NCBI GenBank assembly: GCA_024336345.1
Contig: JANFOG010000001.1
Coordinates: 5,022,001 to 5,086,000, forward strand
Length of the DNA stretch: 64,000 bases
Direction of reading: 5' to 3'
DNA from: Mariannaea sp. PMI_226
Taxonomy: Eukaryota > Ascomycota > Sordariomycetes > Hypocreales > Nectriaceae
The translations under genes and the position numbers were made by a program. The notes beneath the pieces were generated by a model. It did no database searches, was not told where the DNA came from, and saw nothing but the letters and a program-made list of their open reading frames with translations. Of the stretch, positions 54,130 through 64,000 are shown piece after piece; positions within the stretch are counted from its first letter, which is position 1; every line of letters begins with the position of its first letter.

Positions 54130-56827
54130 GCTTGGGTAGATGAGGGTAGTTTTGGTAGATGGTTTCTACAGAAACGAATAGGAATAGGCCAATAGAGAAG
54201 GGATGGTGACAAGAGAGCAGGCTCTACTATTGAAAATTGGAGCTGCAATAAAAAAAAAAGGAAGCACTCCCCCCAGGAAAGGCCAAAAAGATATACCGTA
54301 AACACTTGGAGGGAGCTGGTTAAGAAGGAACTGTCATCACCCAAGCTGACGGGCAAAATACGAAAGCTGGGAATGAGAAACCTCAAGTAAGATGGCGGGG
54401 AGTTCAAGACCGGGAGTGGTGGGAGTGAGGGTGAGATTTGGGGGAAAAGGTGGCGTGGCTAAGACACGGGAATGCTGCGCCCAATGATGGATGTTGTTTC
54501 CGCAGTTTCGATGGGTAAGGTGCGTCAAGGTAGTTTTGAGGAGGAAAAGAAAAAAGAATACCAAGACGCAAGGTAGATAGATAGTTTGAAGAAAGAGGAA
54601 GCAAAAGATCCGAATTGGATACCCAGTCACCGACAAGTATCCAAATGGATGGAGAATGTTTCAGAGCGCGGACCACGACGAGACCGAGGGAAGGGGGGGG
54701 AAGTTAGAGGAGGGAGGAATATAGGAAGAAATAGAAATAAAGGCGAAAGATTTGAAGGAAGTCAAGTTGAAGTGGTGGAGTAGACCAAGACGGGACCAGA
54801 TGAGATTAGATGAGCCCGGAGAATTGATCACAACACAACAACACACGGAGCCAACACGGAGCCAACACAGAGCACGACTTTTGGCTTTAGGCTTAGTATT
54901 TAGTCGTAATGGATGCTTTGGCTTGGCCAATTTTTTTTTACTGGGGCGCCAAGAGAAAGTCAGGCCAGGGCATATGGTTGCTCCACGCGCGCATCCCGAT
55001 ATGTTTTAGATGGGCTTCACCTGTCTGCCTCTTGTTATTGGGGGCTGTGAGTTGTTGCTTACCGAGCCTATACCTATATTAGGCCCTTTGCCTAGGTAGG
55101 TTACCTTAGGTCTCTTATAATATCCGTGGGTGCTCGGTCACTGATGAGAGCTGCGCTTGTGTGCCTTGTGCTGCGCACACAACGCTGCTCTGTGTGTTCC
55201 ATGTCGCACATTGTTGTGCGCCTTGTTGGTCTGGAGGCCCTTTTGATTTCGACAATCACAAGTCATAGCCCATCCCGAAACAGCAAAATAGTCGACGAAA
55301 GTCGGAGAAATCGGCGGTAGCTAACGGGGGCTATGGTGAAAGTGAAAGTGAAAGTGCCAAGAATGCATGGTGATCGCCATTTAGCGCAACCATGCAAGCA
55401 CACAGTAGTCCATGTAAGCCGTTCATTAGCCAATCAATTTTCCCTCGGCAACTCTTCAAAGGTTGTCAGAAGGCCCCTGGAAGCTCCATTATTAAGGACC
55501 GCGATGAGGGCCAACCCCTTTAGCGGCTTATTATCTTACATAGTAGTATTGCAAGCGACGGAACATTCCCATGCTCAGTCATCCAATATCACAGAGCCAA
55601 AATCTCAGGGCCGCAGATGCCGAGTCAAAATGTTTCAAGTCTCATGGAAATCATCTAACGAATCAATGAACAAGGGTAGCCATCAACTACCTCTAGTTCT
55701 AGTTTCGACAGGCGCTGTCTTCTGACAAGGAGGATTTTCTTTTCAAAACCATGACTGAAATTCTATTGTTGCGACAAGAAGACATGCAACCATTGGGTTG
55801 AGAGACAAATACGAACCACCCGTAACATGCATCAAACCACTGCATGCACATGCATCTGGAGAAACCCCCCTCCCAAATTGCTGTCAGCGTGTTCCTGGTG
55901 TAAGCCCCCCTCCCCTTTGAGCCGGGCCCTGATAGATAATCAATAAACGATCATTCATCTGGCGCCAAGTCGGCAAGGCCGGCGTTGCATTTGTCTTGGT
56001 TGCCAAGAGGCTACGGGGGAAGTAAAACTGTCGTGTCTCTTGGCTAGCTGTCACGCGCAGATAGAGTGATATTTGAAACACTTTTTTTTTTCTTTGCTCA
56101 AAACCTGGTCCATACCAAAAGGATAAAGTTGCGAAGGAACGAGAAATGCTTCCGGGAAAGAAAAGAAAAGAAAGAAGAAAAAAACATGTAGCTTGGCAAT
56201 ATAGTAGGTAGGTACCTTGTTCTCTCGGGGTCCATTCTACGGTTGTGGTTCTTTTGCAAACGAATATTCAAGGGCCTTTTATTTTTTGGTGCAATGCCAG
56301 CTGTCAGCATGCAGTCCCATGCAGTCTCACGCGAGATGACGCATCTAGTCCTGACGAGAGCGAACTGGCATACATTTATTCGCAACGTGCTGACGGGGAG
56401 GGTTAAACGTCTGCGCCATTGTATATCCTGTCATGATTATCGCCAACTGATCGACTCTGCAGTTGAGCCACCCCCCTTGGCAAAACCCCATCTGCGAAGA
56501 GAAAAATCCGCCTTCAAGCTTATGTGAGTTCCCTAGGACTGACCAACAAAAATACACATGTAAGATGTCCTACCTTAGATATACAACAAAGAGAGGTGTT
56601 GGGTTTCATATCGCCGTCATTGCTCATACTACAACAATGCATTGCATCATACTCTTTCATGTCCGAAAGTCTGCAGTGTCCATTTTATGGACCGCTGGGT
56701 ATCCCCATTTCTATTCCCTTCTCATACAAGCACTTGGCTACCTAAGTAGTTTGGAAAAAAAAAAGAAAAGAAAAAGAAAAAGAAAAACCGCATGTCAGTT
56801 CTAAAAAAGTGATGTTGAAAAAACAAT
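54130..56827. other. gene-poor stretch, 2.7 kb
   Basis: Upstream DNA of the phospholipase (GA-rich near 54540-54780) followed by AT-rich spacer and the 3' flank of the NAD kinase gene. Short frames only, no recognisable protein, no RNA gene found. A GAAAGT repeat (GTGAAAGTGAAAGTGAAAGT) lies at about 55335-55355 and an AAGAAA tract near 56757-56785. Confidence 0.5.
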
Positions 56828-58240
56828 TCAATCATCTCCTGTCGACTCCCGTCCAAATGGATGGTTGAATTTGAGCAGTCCTGTTAACCCGCCCACCCAC
56901 GGGTCGTCATCTTCTGTCCGTATCACACATGGGACACCGCCATGCCATTCTTCCCCAGGTCGAGCTCGTCCCACGAATTCACCCTCGATGCGAATCTCAG
57001 ATCCGGGTGATACTCCGGCGCATCGTTTGCCATCAATATTCAGGTCGAGCTCTCGGCCTCGGTTCTTGGGGCTCATATGCAAGCATACCTTGGTGTCGAG
57101 GGGCAGGACAAGTGATCGAAAGCTAAGACTGCACGGGCTGATGGGGGTAATGAGCAGCGACTTGACGAGTGGATGAACGATCGGCCCGCCAGCGCTTAGG
57201 CTGTATGCTGTCGAACCCGTAGGTGTGCTGATCAAGATGCCGTCGGCTGTGGTCTCTGTGAGGAAGTGACCGTTTTGGTAAATGTCTATGATTGCCAGGT
57301 GCGGGTGTGACCCGCGATGCACCGATATTTCGTTAATGGCACGCAGCGAAGGGAATGGTTCCTTGGTTCCGGCAACAGGTTTTGTTTCTAGCTGCGTCTC
57401 GCTCGACAGCGTATCTGATAACCAGTTGTTGATATTGTTTCCCTGAGGGTCGAACACGTCGGCCTTTATACGGTGACGTAGAAGAACCTTGGCCGCTCTT
57501 TGAGCTCCGAGGCTTTTCCCTGTCATGCGCTCCCAGCCAACGTATGATCCGGTATTTGGGGCTTCCCAGTCTCCTCGGGGATATGCGGCATCGCGCATGG
57601 CAACATCGCTGCCGCTCATGTACATCTCCCGCCAGGCCTTCTTGTGCTCGTGAAAACTCCATTCACCTAGGAACCCTAACGTGCCCATGCTGAAAGATAG
57701 AATGGGGGGTACCGAGCCGTGGAGCTTGAAGAGGCTGGCGGCTCGTAGGACGGTCCCGTCGCCACCAAAGGTTGCGATGACATCGATCTTGTCTGCAATA
57801 GTGGCGTGGTCATCAGAGGCGAAGATGGGGAAGTCGAGGCGGTTCTTTAGACTTTCGGTAATGCGTGGCTCGAAAACGAGGTTGACGTCTGGGTATTCGC
57901 TGTGGATATGCTTGGAGAACTTGAGGACAGCTTCAACGACTTCAGCCGAGAAAAGCTTCTGGATGATGAGAAGGTTTCGAGGCGGCCGCGGCCAGTGGAG
58001 AGATAGAAGAGACGACCCCGGCTTGGAGCCTCGAAGATATCGAGGGCTGGTCCGCTCAGGAAGCTGAGTAACGCTTTGTACGTCGGCGACGAGCAAGGAA
58101 CGAGTGGTGGAGAGATTTTTTGCGTGGGTTGGAACCAGTGTCGTCCGAGACTGATTCTGGAGGGGTAGCGGCAGCAACAGTCGGCGCAATATGGTCGGCT
58201 CGGCCCGGACCAGCCGTCTGATAGTAGGTTGTTTAAACAT
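56828..58240 (-). CDS. NAD(+)/NADH kinase, probably mitochondrial (POS5-like)
   Basis: Minus strand, one exon, 470 aa. The first 45 residues are Arg/Leu-rich without acids apart from one Glu (MFKQPTIRRLVRAEP start), as in a mitochondrial presequence. The kinase core shows the GGDG motif at 159-162, SMGTLGFLG at about 184, the NE motif at 303-304, and DGILISTPTGSTAYSLSAGG at about 333-352, which binds NAD and phosphate. It phosphorylates NAD or NADH to make mitochondrial NADP(H). A 40-residue insert at about 220-260 is larger than in bacterial enzymes, as usual in fungi. The C-terminus includes the family's IDGK motif (LNIDGKRC). Confidence 0.94.
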   Translation of the reverse strand: MFKQPTIRRLVRAEPTILRRLLLPLPLQNQSRTTLVPTHAKNLSTTRSLLVADVQSVTQLPERTSPRYLRGSKPGSSLLSLHWPRPPRNLLIIQKLFSAEVVEAVLKFSKHIHSEYPDVNLVFEPRITESLKNRLDFPIFASDDHATIADKIDVIATFGGDGTVLRAASLFKLHGSVPPILSFSMGTLGFLGEWSFHEHKKAWREMYMSGSDVAMRDAAYPRGDWEAPNTGSYVGWERMTGKSLGAQRAAKVLLRHRIKADVFDPQGNNINNWLSDTLSSETQLETKPVAGTKEPFPSLRAINEISVHRGSHPHLAIIDIYQNGHFLTETTADGILISTPTGSTAYSLSAGGPIVHPLVKSLLITPISPCSLSFRSLVLPLDTKVCLHMSPKNRGRELDLNIDGKRCAGVSPGSEIRIEGEFVGRARPGEEWHGGVPCVIRTEDDDPWVGGLTGLLKFNHPFGRESTGDD

Positions 58241-59453
58241 GATGGACGGTGAACGGCGTAATCATGATGCCCGGGGAGGAAAAGGGCTTTGAGCCGAGAG
58301 AGAGAGAGAGACTCAGAGACTGAGAGAGAGAGAGAGAGAGCGTGGAGGAGTTTGGAGAATGTGACTGTTTTTTTACATGACTTTTTGGATGACGCTCTTG
58401 AGCTAGGGAGCTAAGGAGGCGGCAGAATAGCATAATATGTGCTCATGGTCCGGCCAAGGTGGGTTGATTCTGTGACCGCCTTCCATTCCCAGCGTAAAGC
58501 AAACATGGGGTGGTTCTTTGTGGGGGATGGAGCCACTAAGACTGATTGCTATACGTACCTAGGTCGGCTATTGAGGTGAGGCTAGATTCCCTGAGGCGTC
58601 ACGGGCGGATCATGAATTTATTTATTGATGAATATTGTGCACAGCTTGGGGTACTGACAGGGTTGACGAGGGTGTGAGATTCAAGTCTGAAAAAAAAAAA
58701 AAAGGCAAGATCCAACCACGCCTTATATATATCAAATGGTGCGGTACATTCTTGTAAGATCTTTTTTTTAAATGTTCCATGATGAGACCTTGTAGCTAAG
58801 ACTCGCGTATCCCTCGCAGCTATACGGGAGGGGGGGGGGAGGAGGAGGGGAAAGAAATATCTCAGCTCTGATTGGCACACCGGCTCGGTATATCTTCAAA
58901 CGCCGGTCTATAAGGCTGCCTGCGACCCACGTCATAGGACCCCGCGGCCGACGCTTCCGTCAGCAGCCCACCTTGATGTCACAGGGCATCTTTTGAGGCT
59001 GAGGCTGAGGCTAAACTACCTAATTCAGGCCCTTAAATGTGAAGCTCGACGGAGCTCAAGAGGGCTTACCTGACCTTACCTAAACTACCTACCTAGCAAT
59101 CAATCAGGCACCACCTACCACGAGAACTTGTACATCATGTGCCATTTGTCAAGCCCATTGTCTTGCTAACCTCCAGCTTCATCGCTCTGAAAACCAGCTA
59201 TCCATCACTTCATAACGGCCACGCGGAGCTCACGATCATTCATAACTACCCAACCTGTTCCACGTGTCCCTTGTCCTCTCTCGCTTTGGGTCAGTAGTTT
59301 CATCACGGCCTCACTGCGACACCTTTGTGATACTTGAGCTGGACAGTCCCTCGTTTTTTTGATACTGGGTTTGGAGGGCAACACTCCCCTCAAACTTCCT
59401 GTCAATCGAATTGCGACGGTTGATACTGATTACCGCCTAAACGATTCCTTACC
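58241..59453. other. divergent intergenic region
   Basis: 1.2 kb between the NAD kinase and acyltransferase genes, transcribed away from each other. GA-rich tracts lie at 58298-58340, an A13 run at about 58689-58701 and a G9 run near 58832. GAGGCT repeats lie near 58996-59012. No supported coding frame. Confidence 0.5.
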
Positions 59454-60973
59454 ATGGCCGACGAATCTAAATCAGCTCCTGATGTCAGCATCCCTGGGCC
59501 AGACTTGTCCGCGGGGTTGGCCGAGATATCCGGCAAGTCCACCGCAAAGATGGGACAAGAATTTCATCCTTCAGGCAAGAAGGGTTATGGAAAGCTGATG
59601 CAGTTTGTTCGCGGCGCCTTATTTGCACTCTACTTTAATACCTGTTGCATCATGTACGCTCGTTCTACTATCTTCATCCCATCCTCTTTCTCCCCCTCGT
59701 ACCTCTCCTATAAATTTGTTGTCAATCTCTGACAGATCTGACCGTTGATTATAGTATCCATATCACTCAGCTGATCGGATCGCCTCTCTACTTCTTTAAC
59801 CGCGATTGGTACTATGCCTACATGGCAATGACCAAGCGGTCCTTTGCCCTCACAACGACCGTCATGACCCAGATCTGGGGCCCCACGACCGTTCGAATCA
59901 GTGGCGACGAATCAGTTGCAGGACAAATCAAGCCTACGTCAGATGGCGGAGTCCAATTTAACTTTCCCGAGCGCATCGTCTTGATTGCCAACCACCAGGT
60001 ATGCCAACTTTTTGTATAGCTACGATAGTTTGCTACGAAGATGTGACGGGGATCGGATGACAGCTGACCATGAGCAGATCTACACCGACTGGTTATACCT
60101 CTGGTGGGTGGCTTACGCAAACTCACCTGGGATGCATGGACATATATATATCATCCTCAAGGAGTCGCTCAAATATATCCCCATTGTTGGATGGGGTATG
60201 ATGTTTTACGGCTTCATCTTTATGTCGAGGAAGATGGCCACAGACCAACCAAGGCTGGCGTACCGTCTTCAGAAGCTCCAACAGCCAAAGACTGACCCGT
60301 TGGGTAAGAAGTATTTCGACCCGATGTGGCTTCTGCTGTTTCCAGAGGGCACCAACTTGTCGGGTAACGGACGGCGAAAGTCGTCCAACTGGGCGGCCAA
60401 GAGTGGCCTCAAGGACCATGACCACGTGATGATTCCTCGAAGCACCGGCATGTATTTCTGCCTGACCGAACTGAAGGGAACTGTCGAGTATGTATATGAC
60501 TGCACAGTCGCGTACGAAGGAATTCCGTAAGTGGTTTTTTTTTTTTTGGTTTCCTGCTGGTGTCAGCTCAGTATTTGTGCATTTGCTAATGCGGAGAGGG
60601 GGAAAACAGACGAGGAAAATACGGCGAAGATTTCTTCGGTCTCTCCAGCACTTATTTTCAGGGTCGTCCTCCCAAGTCGGTCAACTTTTACTGGCGTCGG
60701 TTCCGAGTTTCTGATATTCCGCTCAATGATCAGGCATCGTTTGATATCTGGCTACGAAAGCAGTGGACTCTCAAGGATGCTCTGATGGAGGAGTACCTCA
60801 CCAATGGAAGTTTCCCTCCGATGAAGGAAGGCAAGACGCCTTATGTGGAGACACAGGTCCGAACTCGACATGCATGGGAGATTCTCCAAGTCTTTACCGT
60901 ATTTGGGACAGTGGCTTTGATGTGGCACAATATCAGGAAGTTTTTCGGCTCACTGTCGGCTTTTCTTTGGTAG
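59454..60973 (+). CDS. PlsC-type acyltransferase (lysophospholipid, CST26/LCLAT-like)
   Basis: Exons 59454-59653, 59755-59998, 60078-60526 and 60610-60973 give 418 aa. Motif I is NHQIYTDW (H147-x4-D152), made by splicing exon 2 to exon 3, which confirms that junction. Motif III is FPEGT at 236-240. Transmembrane segments lie near 52-85 and at the C-terminal end (VFTVFGTVALMWHNIRKFFG). Family members acylate lysophosphatidylinositol or lysophosphatidate in the ER. The arrangement and length match fungal CST26/LCLAT1-like enzymes. The first 40 residues are a soluble, Ser/Gly-rich lead. Substrate preference cannot be set from sequence. Confidence 0.93.
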
Positions 60974-61055
60974 TAGGCCCTTGCAGAAAACGACCTATAC
61001 AAAGGAGACACGAGAGATTTATTTTGGAGAGAAAGAAGAGAGTGAGAGAGTGAGA

Positions 61056-61086
<31 letters not shown>

Positions 61087-63683
61087 GGAGGGAGGAAGGG
61101 AGGGAGACAGTTGAAGACAGAGGGAAGCAGAGAGGGAAAAAAGGTAGAAAGAGAGTGAGATAGGAGATACCCCCCTTTGGTTGGGCATAGGCTTGCTTCC
61201 CCAACACTTTGGTTCTGAGATGAGCATGGAAATTGGGAATCAGCCGCAAGGTACAGATGCTATGACAGATATGATGAGATGAAGCACCGGGCTTACAGCA
61301 GAGCATGGACTTGGACAAGGTTATTTCCCCTCCCGCATTTGGTTTTTTTTTTCTTCTTCTGTTGCTTTTCTCTTCCCTTCAGCTTTGGATTTTTGCCGAG
61401 GCATGTTAGAGTCATGGACTCATCGATGACAACAATGAGGCAGCCATTTCGGCCTGAGTCCGAACAGAAAGCAGGGCGCACGATGGAGTAGTGCATAGGA
61501 TAGTTTTATTTTTATTTTATTTTCTCCTTATTCATTGTTTTTGGAGTTGAACTGAGGATCTTGACCGAGAAATACGACAAAAGATGGCTTTGTATCTATC
61601 TATGCACGTATGGGATGCACCCGACCTGCACACTCAGGCGACATGCAGATAGTTTCGGAATAACTACCAAAAACGAGCTCCTTGGCACCAAGGATTGTCG
61701 GTCTAGATGCGTCCTCCAGCGATGGCCCGGGGGGTTATCATTACATCGGGCGTCGCCCGTTATGCGCTGACCTTTTCTACCTTCTCCAACAGCCGCACGA
61801 GATTGCCGGTGACCAGGTGGTTTATGTGCCAACTACTATGGTATACCTACAGTACATACACTATATTGCATCCATCCATTATTATGACCATTATTGCCAC
61901 AAGGGGAGATTGGGCCTCGGCATCCGACCTCGCTCTATGAGCTCCCATTGGTCCAAGGGTATTCGGGAGATGGGTGTTGCGTGCGGGGGAAGAAGCTAAG
62001 AAGTCTAGTAGTGGTAGGTGAACAAAGGTGTGTAACAGTGCGGAGGAGAGGAGAGAAGGATGGGCGACAAGTTTTGTTTGTACTCGGAGGAAATGCATGT
62101 CTCCCCTGTAGTGTAAAGGAAAAAAAAACACCATGTAACGCAATGGGGAACAGCCTCTACCATTGTAGGAAATTCCCATAACCCAAAGTTCTACTGTTCA
62201 TGGAGTTTTCGGTTGTTTAGGCCACATGGCCCAGGATCACTTATACAAACGCCAAGCTCTCTCAGCCAACCTCATATTAACCGAGATCTCTGGTCAACCC
62301 CTCTTCCCCCCGTCATACTTCTCGATATGGGCCTGCTCATTCCCCCCTACATCAAGGGTCCTCCCAGCGAAAGCAGCTTTGTCTGGAGATCTAATATTCT
62401 TGGCGCTTCAAGCGCGGAGGGGGGGAAAGGGAGGAGGAGAAATGAGCATGGCTGATTGCGTCTGGCTGTTGAATTACGTACAACACAACGCGTCTCTGTG
62501 TAACAGATGTTGGTTCATCCGCGCCAGCTGACGAGTAGGATCAGGATTCCAATCTTAAACGTCTGATTAAAGTGCACATAGGGAGGAGAGAGTTTATTAT
62601 TAGCCCACTTCTTTTGGGCTGTTGTTGGCGCCTGGATCTACGAGCCGTCACATAACCTTACCTGACGCCGTCGCCCGCAAGCATGGGTTAACGCTAAACT
62701 CGCTTTTCTTCTCATCACCACATGGACCGCTCGTTCCCATCGCATTTTGAACCCGAATTAGGCCAGTCCTCCGACACCGCCAGCATAGCTCCCCAGTTTA
62801 CCCCGCAAAGTCAGTCGACGAGGTTTCCCCCCCTCTCCCTCCCTGGCTAGTCATTGGCAAGTCAGAGCTGTGGAGAAAAGGGAGCTCCTCTGTGGTCCGG
62901 TAGATCTTCTCTGGGGGAGGGTCGCGACTAGTGGGCTTTGAGGGGGAGATGAACAGGCCCCGTGAGTGGCTGAGTGTTGGGCAATTTTGCGATTGCCTAA
63001 AGACCAAGTTCAGGTTTTGACATACATCCCTTTTCTTGGCTCTTAGCAAGTGAGGAGAAAGGAACGCATTGACTCAATGGTAGGGCGTCAAGGAGGGTAG
63101 AGAATGGGCCATCATCCGAGGCATCTTGATGTTTTCTATGATACATGATTGGTCGTGTGTTGGGGTTAACCGGTAAATGATACCTTTGCCGGAGAAGCTA
63201 GCTTCTTGTTCAAGTCAAGAGACTGAACATACTTCATGATATTAAGACAGGGAGTAGGATAGACAAATGGGACTATTCTGCATATAAAACGTGCTGGGAC
63301 CCAAGGTAGATCCTGACATGGAAGCTGCTACAAGTCGGATCATCAGGACATTTACACGACTAACGCCACATCATCCTCCTAGCAAATCCTCCTGGGGTTT
63401 CTTCAATACGCTTGCCCATTTTATTGGGCTCTTGTCGATCAAGCACCTTGTTGAGCTGCAGACTCCTCTTGTGTAGTTTGATTTAAACTCGAGGTGTCCT
63501 CTCTTTCTTCATCGTCTTCTTCTTCTTCTTCTTCTCCCGTTCCGGAAGACAAAAACCCTAATTCCCAACAAAACCATTCTAGAGATATAAGAACCAAGCT
63601 TCAGAACATCTCCTTCCTCTCTCACTCTCTCTCACTCTTTCGAGTCCAGAAATTTCCATTTGCTTGACATTGTTCCAAGCATC
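60974..63683. other. gene-poor stretch, 2.7 kb
   Basis: 3' flank of the acyltransferase, then low-complexity DNA: a GAGAGA/GTGTGT tract at 61035-61095, T-rich patches near 61340 and 61505, and G-rich patches near 62420. Short frames only, no recognisable protein. The last 200 bases are CT-rich (CTTCTTCTT near 63517) and probably the leader of the next transporter gene. Confidence 0.5.
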
Positions 63684-63962
63684 ATGGAGAAACATCAGGA
63701 CGACAAAGAGGTAGCCAGCCTCGAGGCTCAGGTCGACGCCAAGCACTTGGACCAGGTTCCCAGCAAGCTCAGTTCAGACCTGGTGGACCATGACCATGGC
63801 TTCACAGTTGAGGAGCAGCGAAGCATCATTCGTCGTATTGATCGTCGACTTGTTGTTACTGTCGGCGCCATGTACTGCGTGTCTCTCATGGATCGAACCA
63901 ATATGAGTGCGGCCAACATTGCGGGCATGGGAGTCGAGCTTGTGTTGACTGGCTTTCGATAT
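63684..63962 (+). CDS. MFS transporter, ACS type, first exon (partial)
   Basis: Start of a gene cut by the window end. The 93 codons begin MEKHQDDKEVASLEAQ; an acidic/basic cytosolic lead is followed by the first helix with LVVTVGAMYCVSLMDRTNMS, the ACS-family pattern (DRTN). A plausible donor GTACGA lies at 63963, and after it the frame loses similarity, so exon 1 probably ends at 63962. Start and type are fairly clear; the rest is outside the window. It resembles the 21709 gene in type. Confidence 0.8.
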
Positions 63963-64000
63963 GTACGAACTTTACAAAACTTGCGAACCCCTTTGGAAGT

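Noticed and set aside
1..64000. CRISPR array, rRNA genes, transposon with terminal repeats
   Set aside because: None seen. No regularly spaced repeat-spacer pattern, no 18S/28S/5S sequence recognised, and no reverse transcriptase, transposase or integrase motif in any frame.

Overview
This window is nuclear DNA from a filamentous ascomycete. The evidence is short spliceosomal introns (about 50-220 nt, GT...AG, some with TACTAAC/CTAAC-like branch sites), intron-containing tRNA-Leu and tRNA-Gly genes, and a gene set typical of Pezizomycotina: CFEM-GPI protein, PFF1-type vacuolar protease, GPI phospholipase B, DHA14 and ACS major facilitator transporters, and a Helo/STAND-N-like protein. Sordariomycetes is my best guess, by inference only. 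Most gene models below were assembled by hand from open frames and splice signals, and phase was checked at every junction.

Layout. 0-6 kb is an accessory block: degenerate repeats, an unresolved minus-strand gene, an intact basic/RS-rich gene (1909-3050), and a His/RS-rich ORF (3709-4860) followed by about 0.8 kb of decayed coding repeats. 6-9 kb is sparse, with tRNA-Leu, a tRNA-like element and a small secreted cysteine-rich protein (8603-9025). 9.5-17 kb holds a large helical/ankyrin-like protein without a NACHT domain, an RS-rich fragment, and a multi-exon membrane protein that carries an apparent frameshift. 17-19.6 kb is empty. 19.7-23.3 kb has two adjacent MFS transporters.

23.8-34.6 kb is a conserved housekeeping block: branchpoint-bridging protein, vacuolar membrane protease, lipid-droplet-type hydrolase and CFEM protein. 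34.6-40 kb has no convincing gene. 40-44 kb is accessory again: a repeat-bearing RS gene and an unknown CxxC/transmembrane protein. 44.5-47.5 kb has a Fax/metaxin-like GST and a Gfo/Idh/MocA oxidoreductase. 48.4-51.3 kb has tRNA-Gly, a coiled-coil ORF, a double CCHC zinc-knuckle gene and a divergent third RS gene. 51.9-61 kb returns to conserved genes: phospholipase B, mitochondrial NAD kinase and a 1-acyl-glycerophosphate-type acyltransferase. The window ends inside a further ACS-type MFS gene.

The most unusual content is a dispersed, apparently undescribed paralogous family. Three intact members (1909-3050, 40066-41301, 50675-51316) share a basic Ser/Arg-rich N-terminal region followed by a roughly 100-residue core. 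Two of them also share their 3' flank. One has gained four 51-residue repeats. A neighbouring zinc-knuckle gene seems to keep the last part of the core, and a fifth locus is collapsing into repeat and coiled-coil remnants. The family sits only in the accessory patches, which suggests a rapidly turning-over, possibly nucleic-acid-binding family. Its function is not known.
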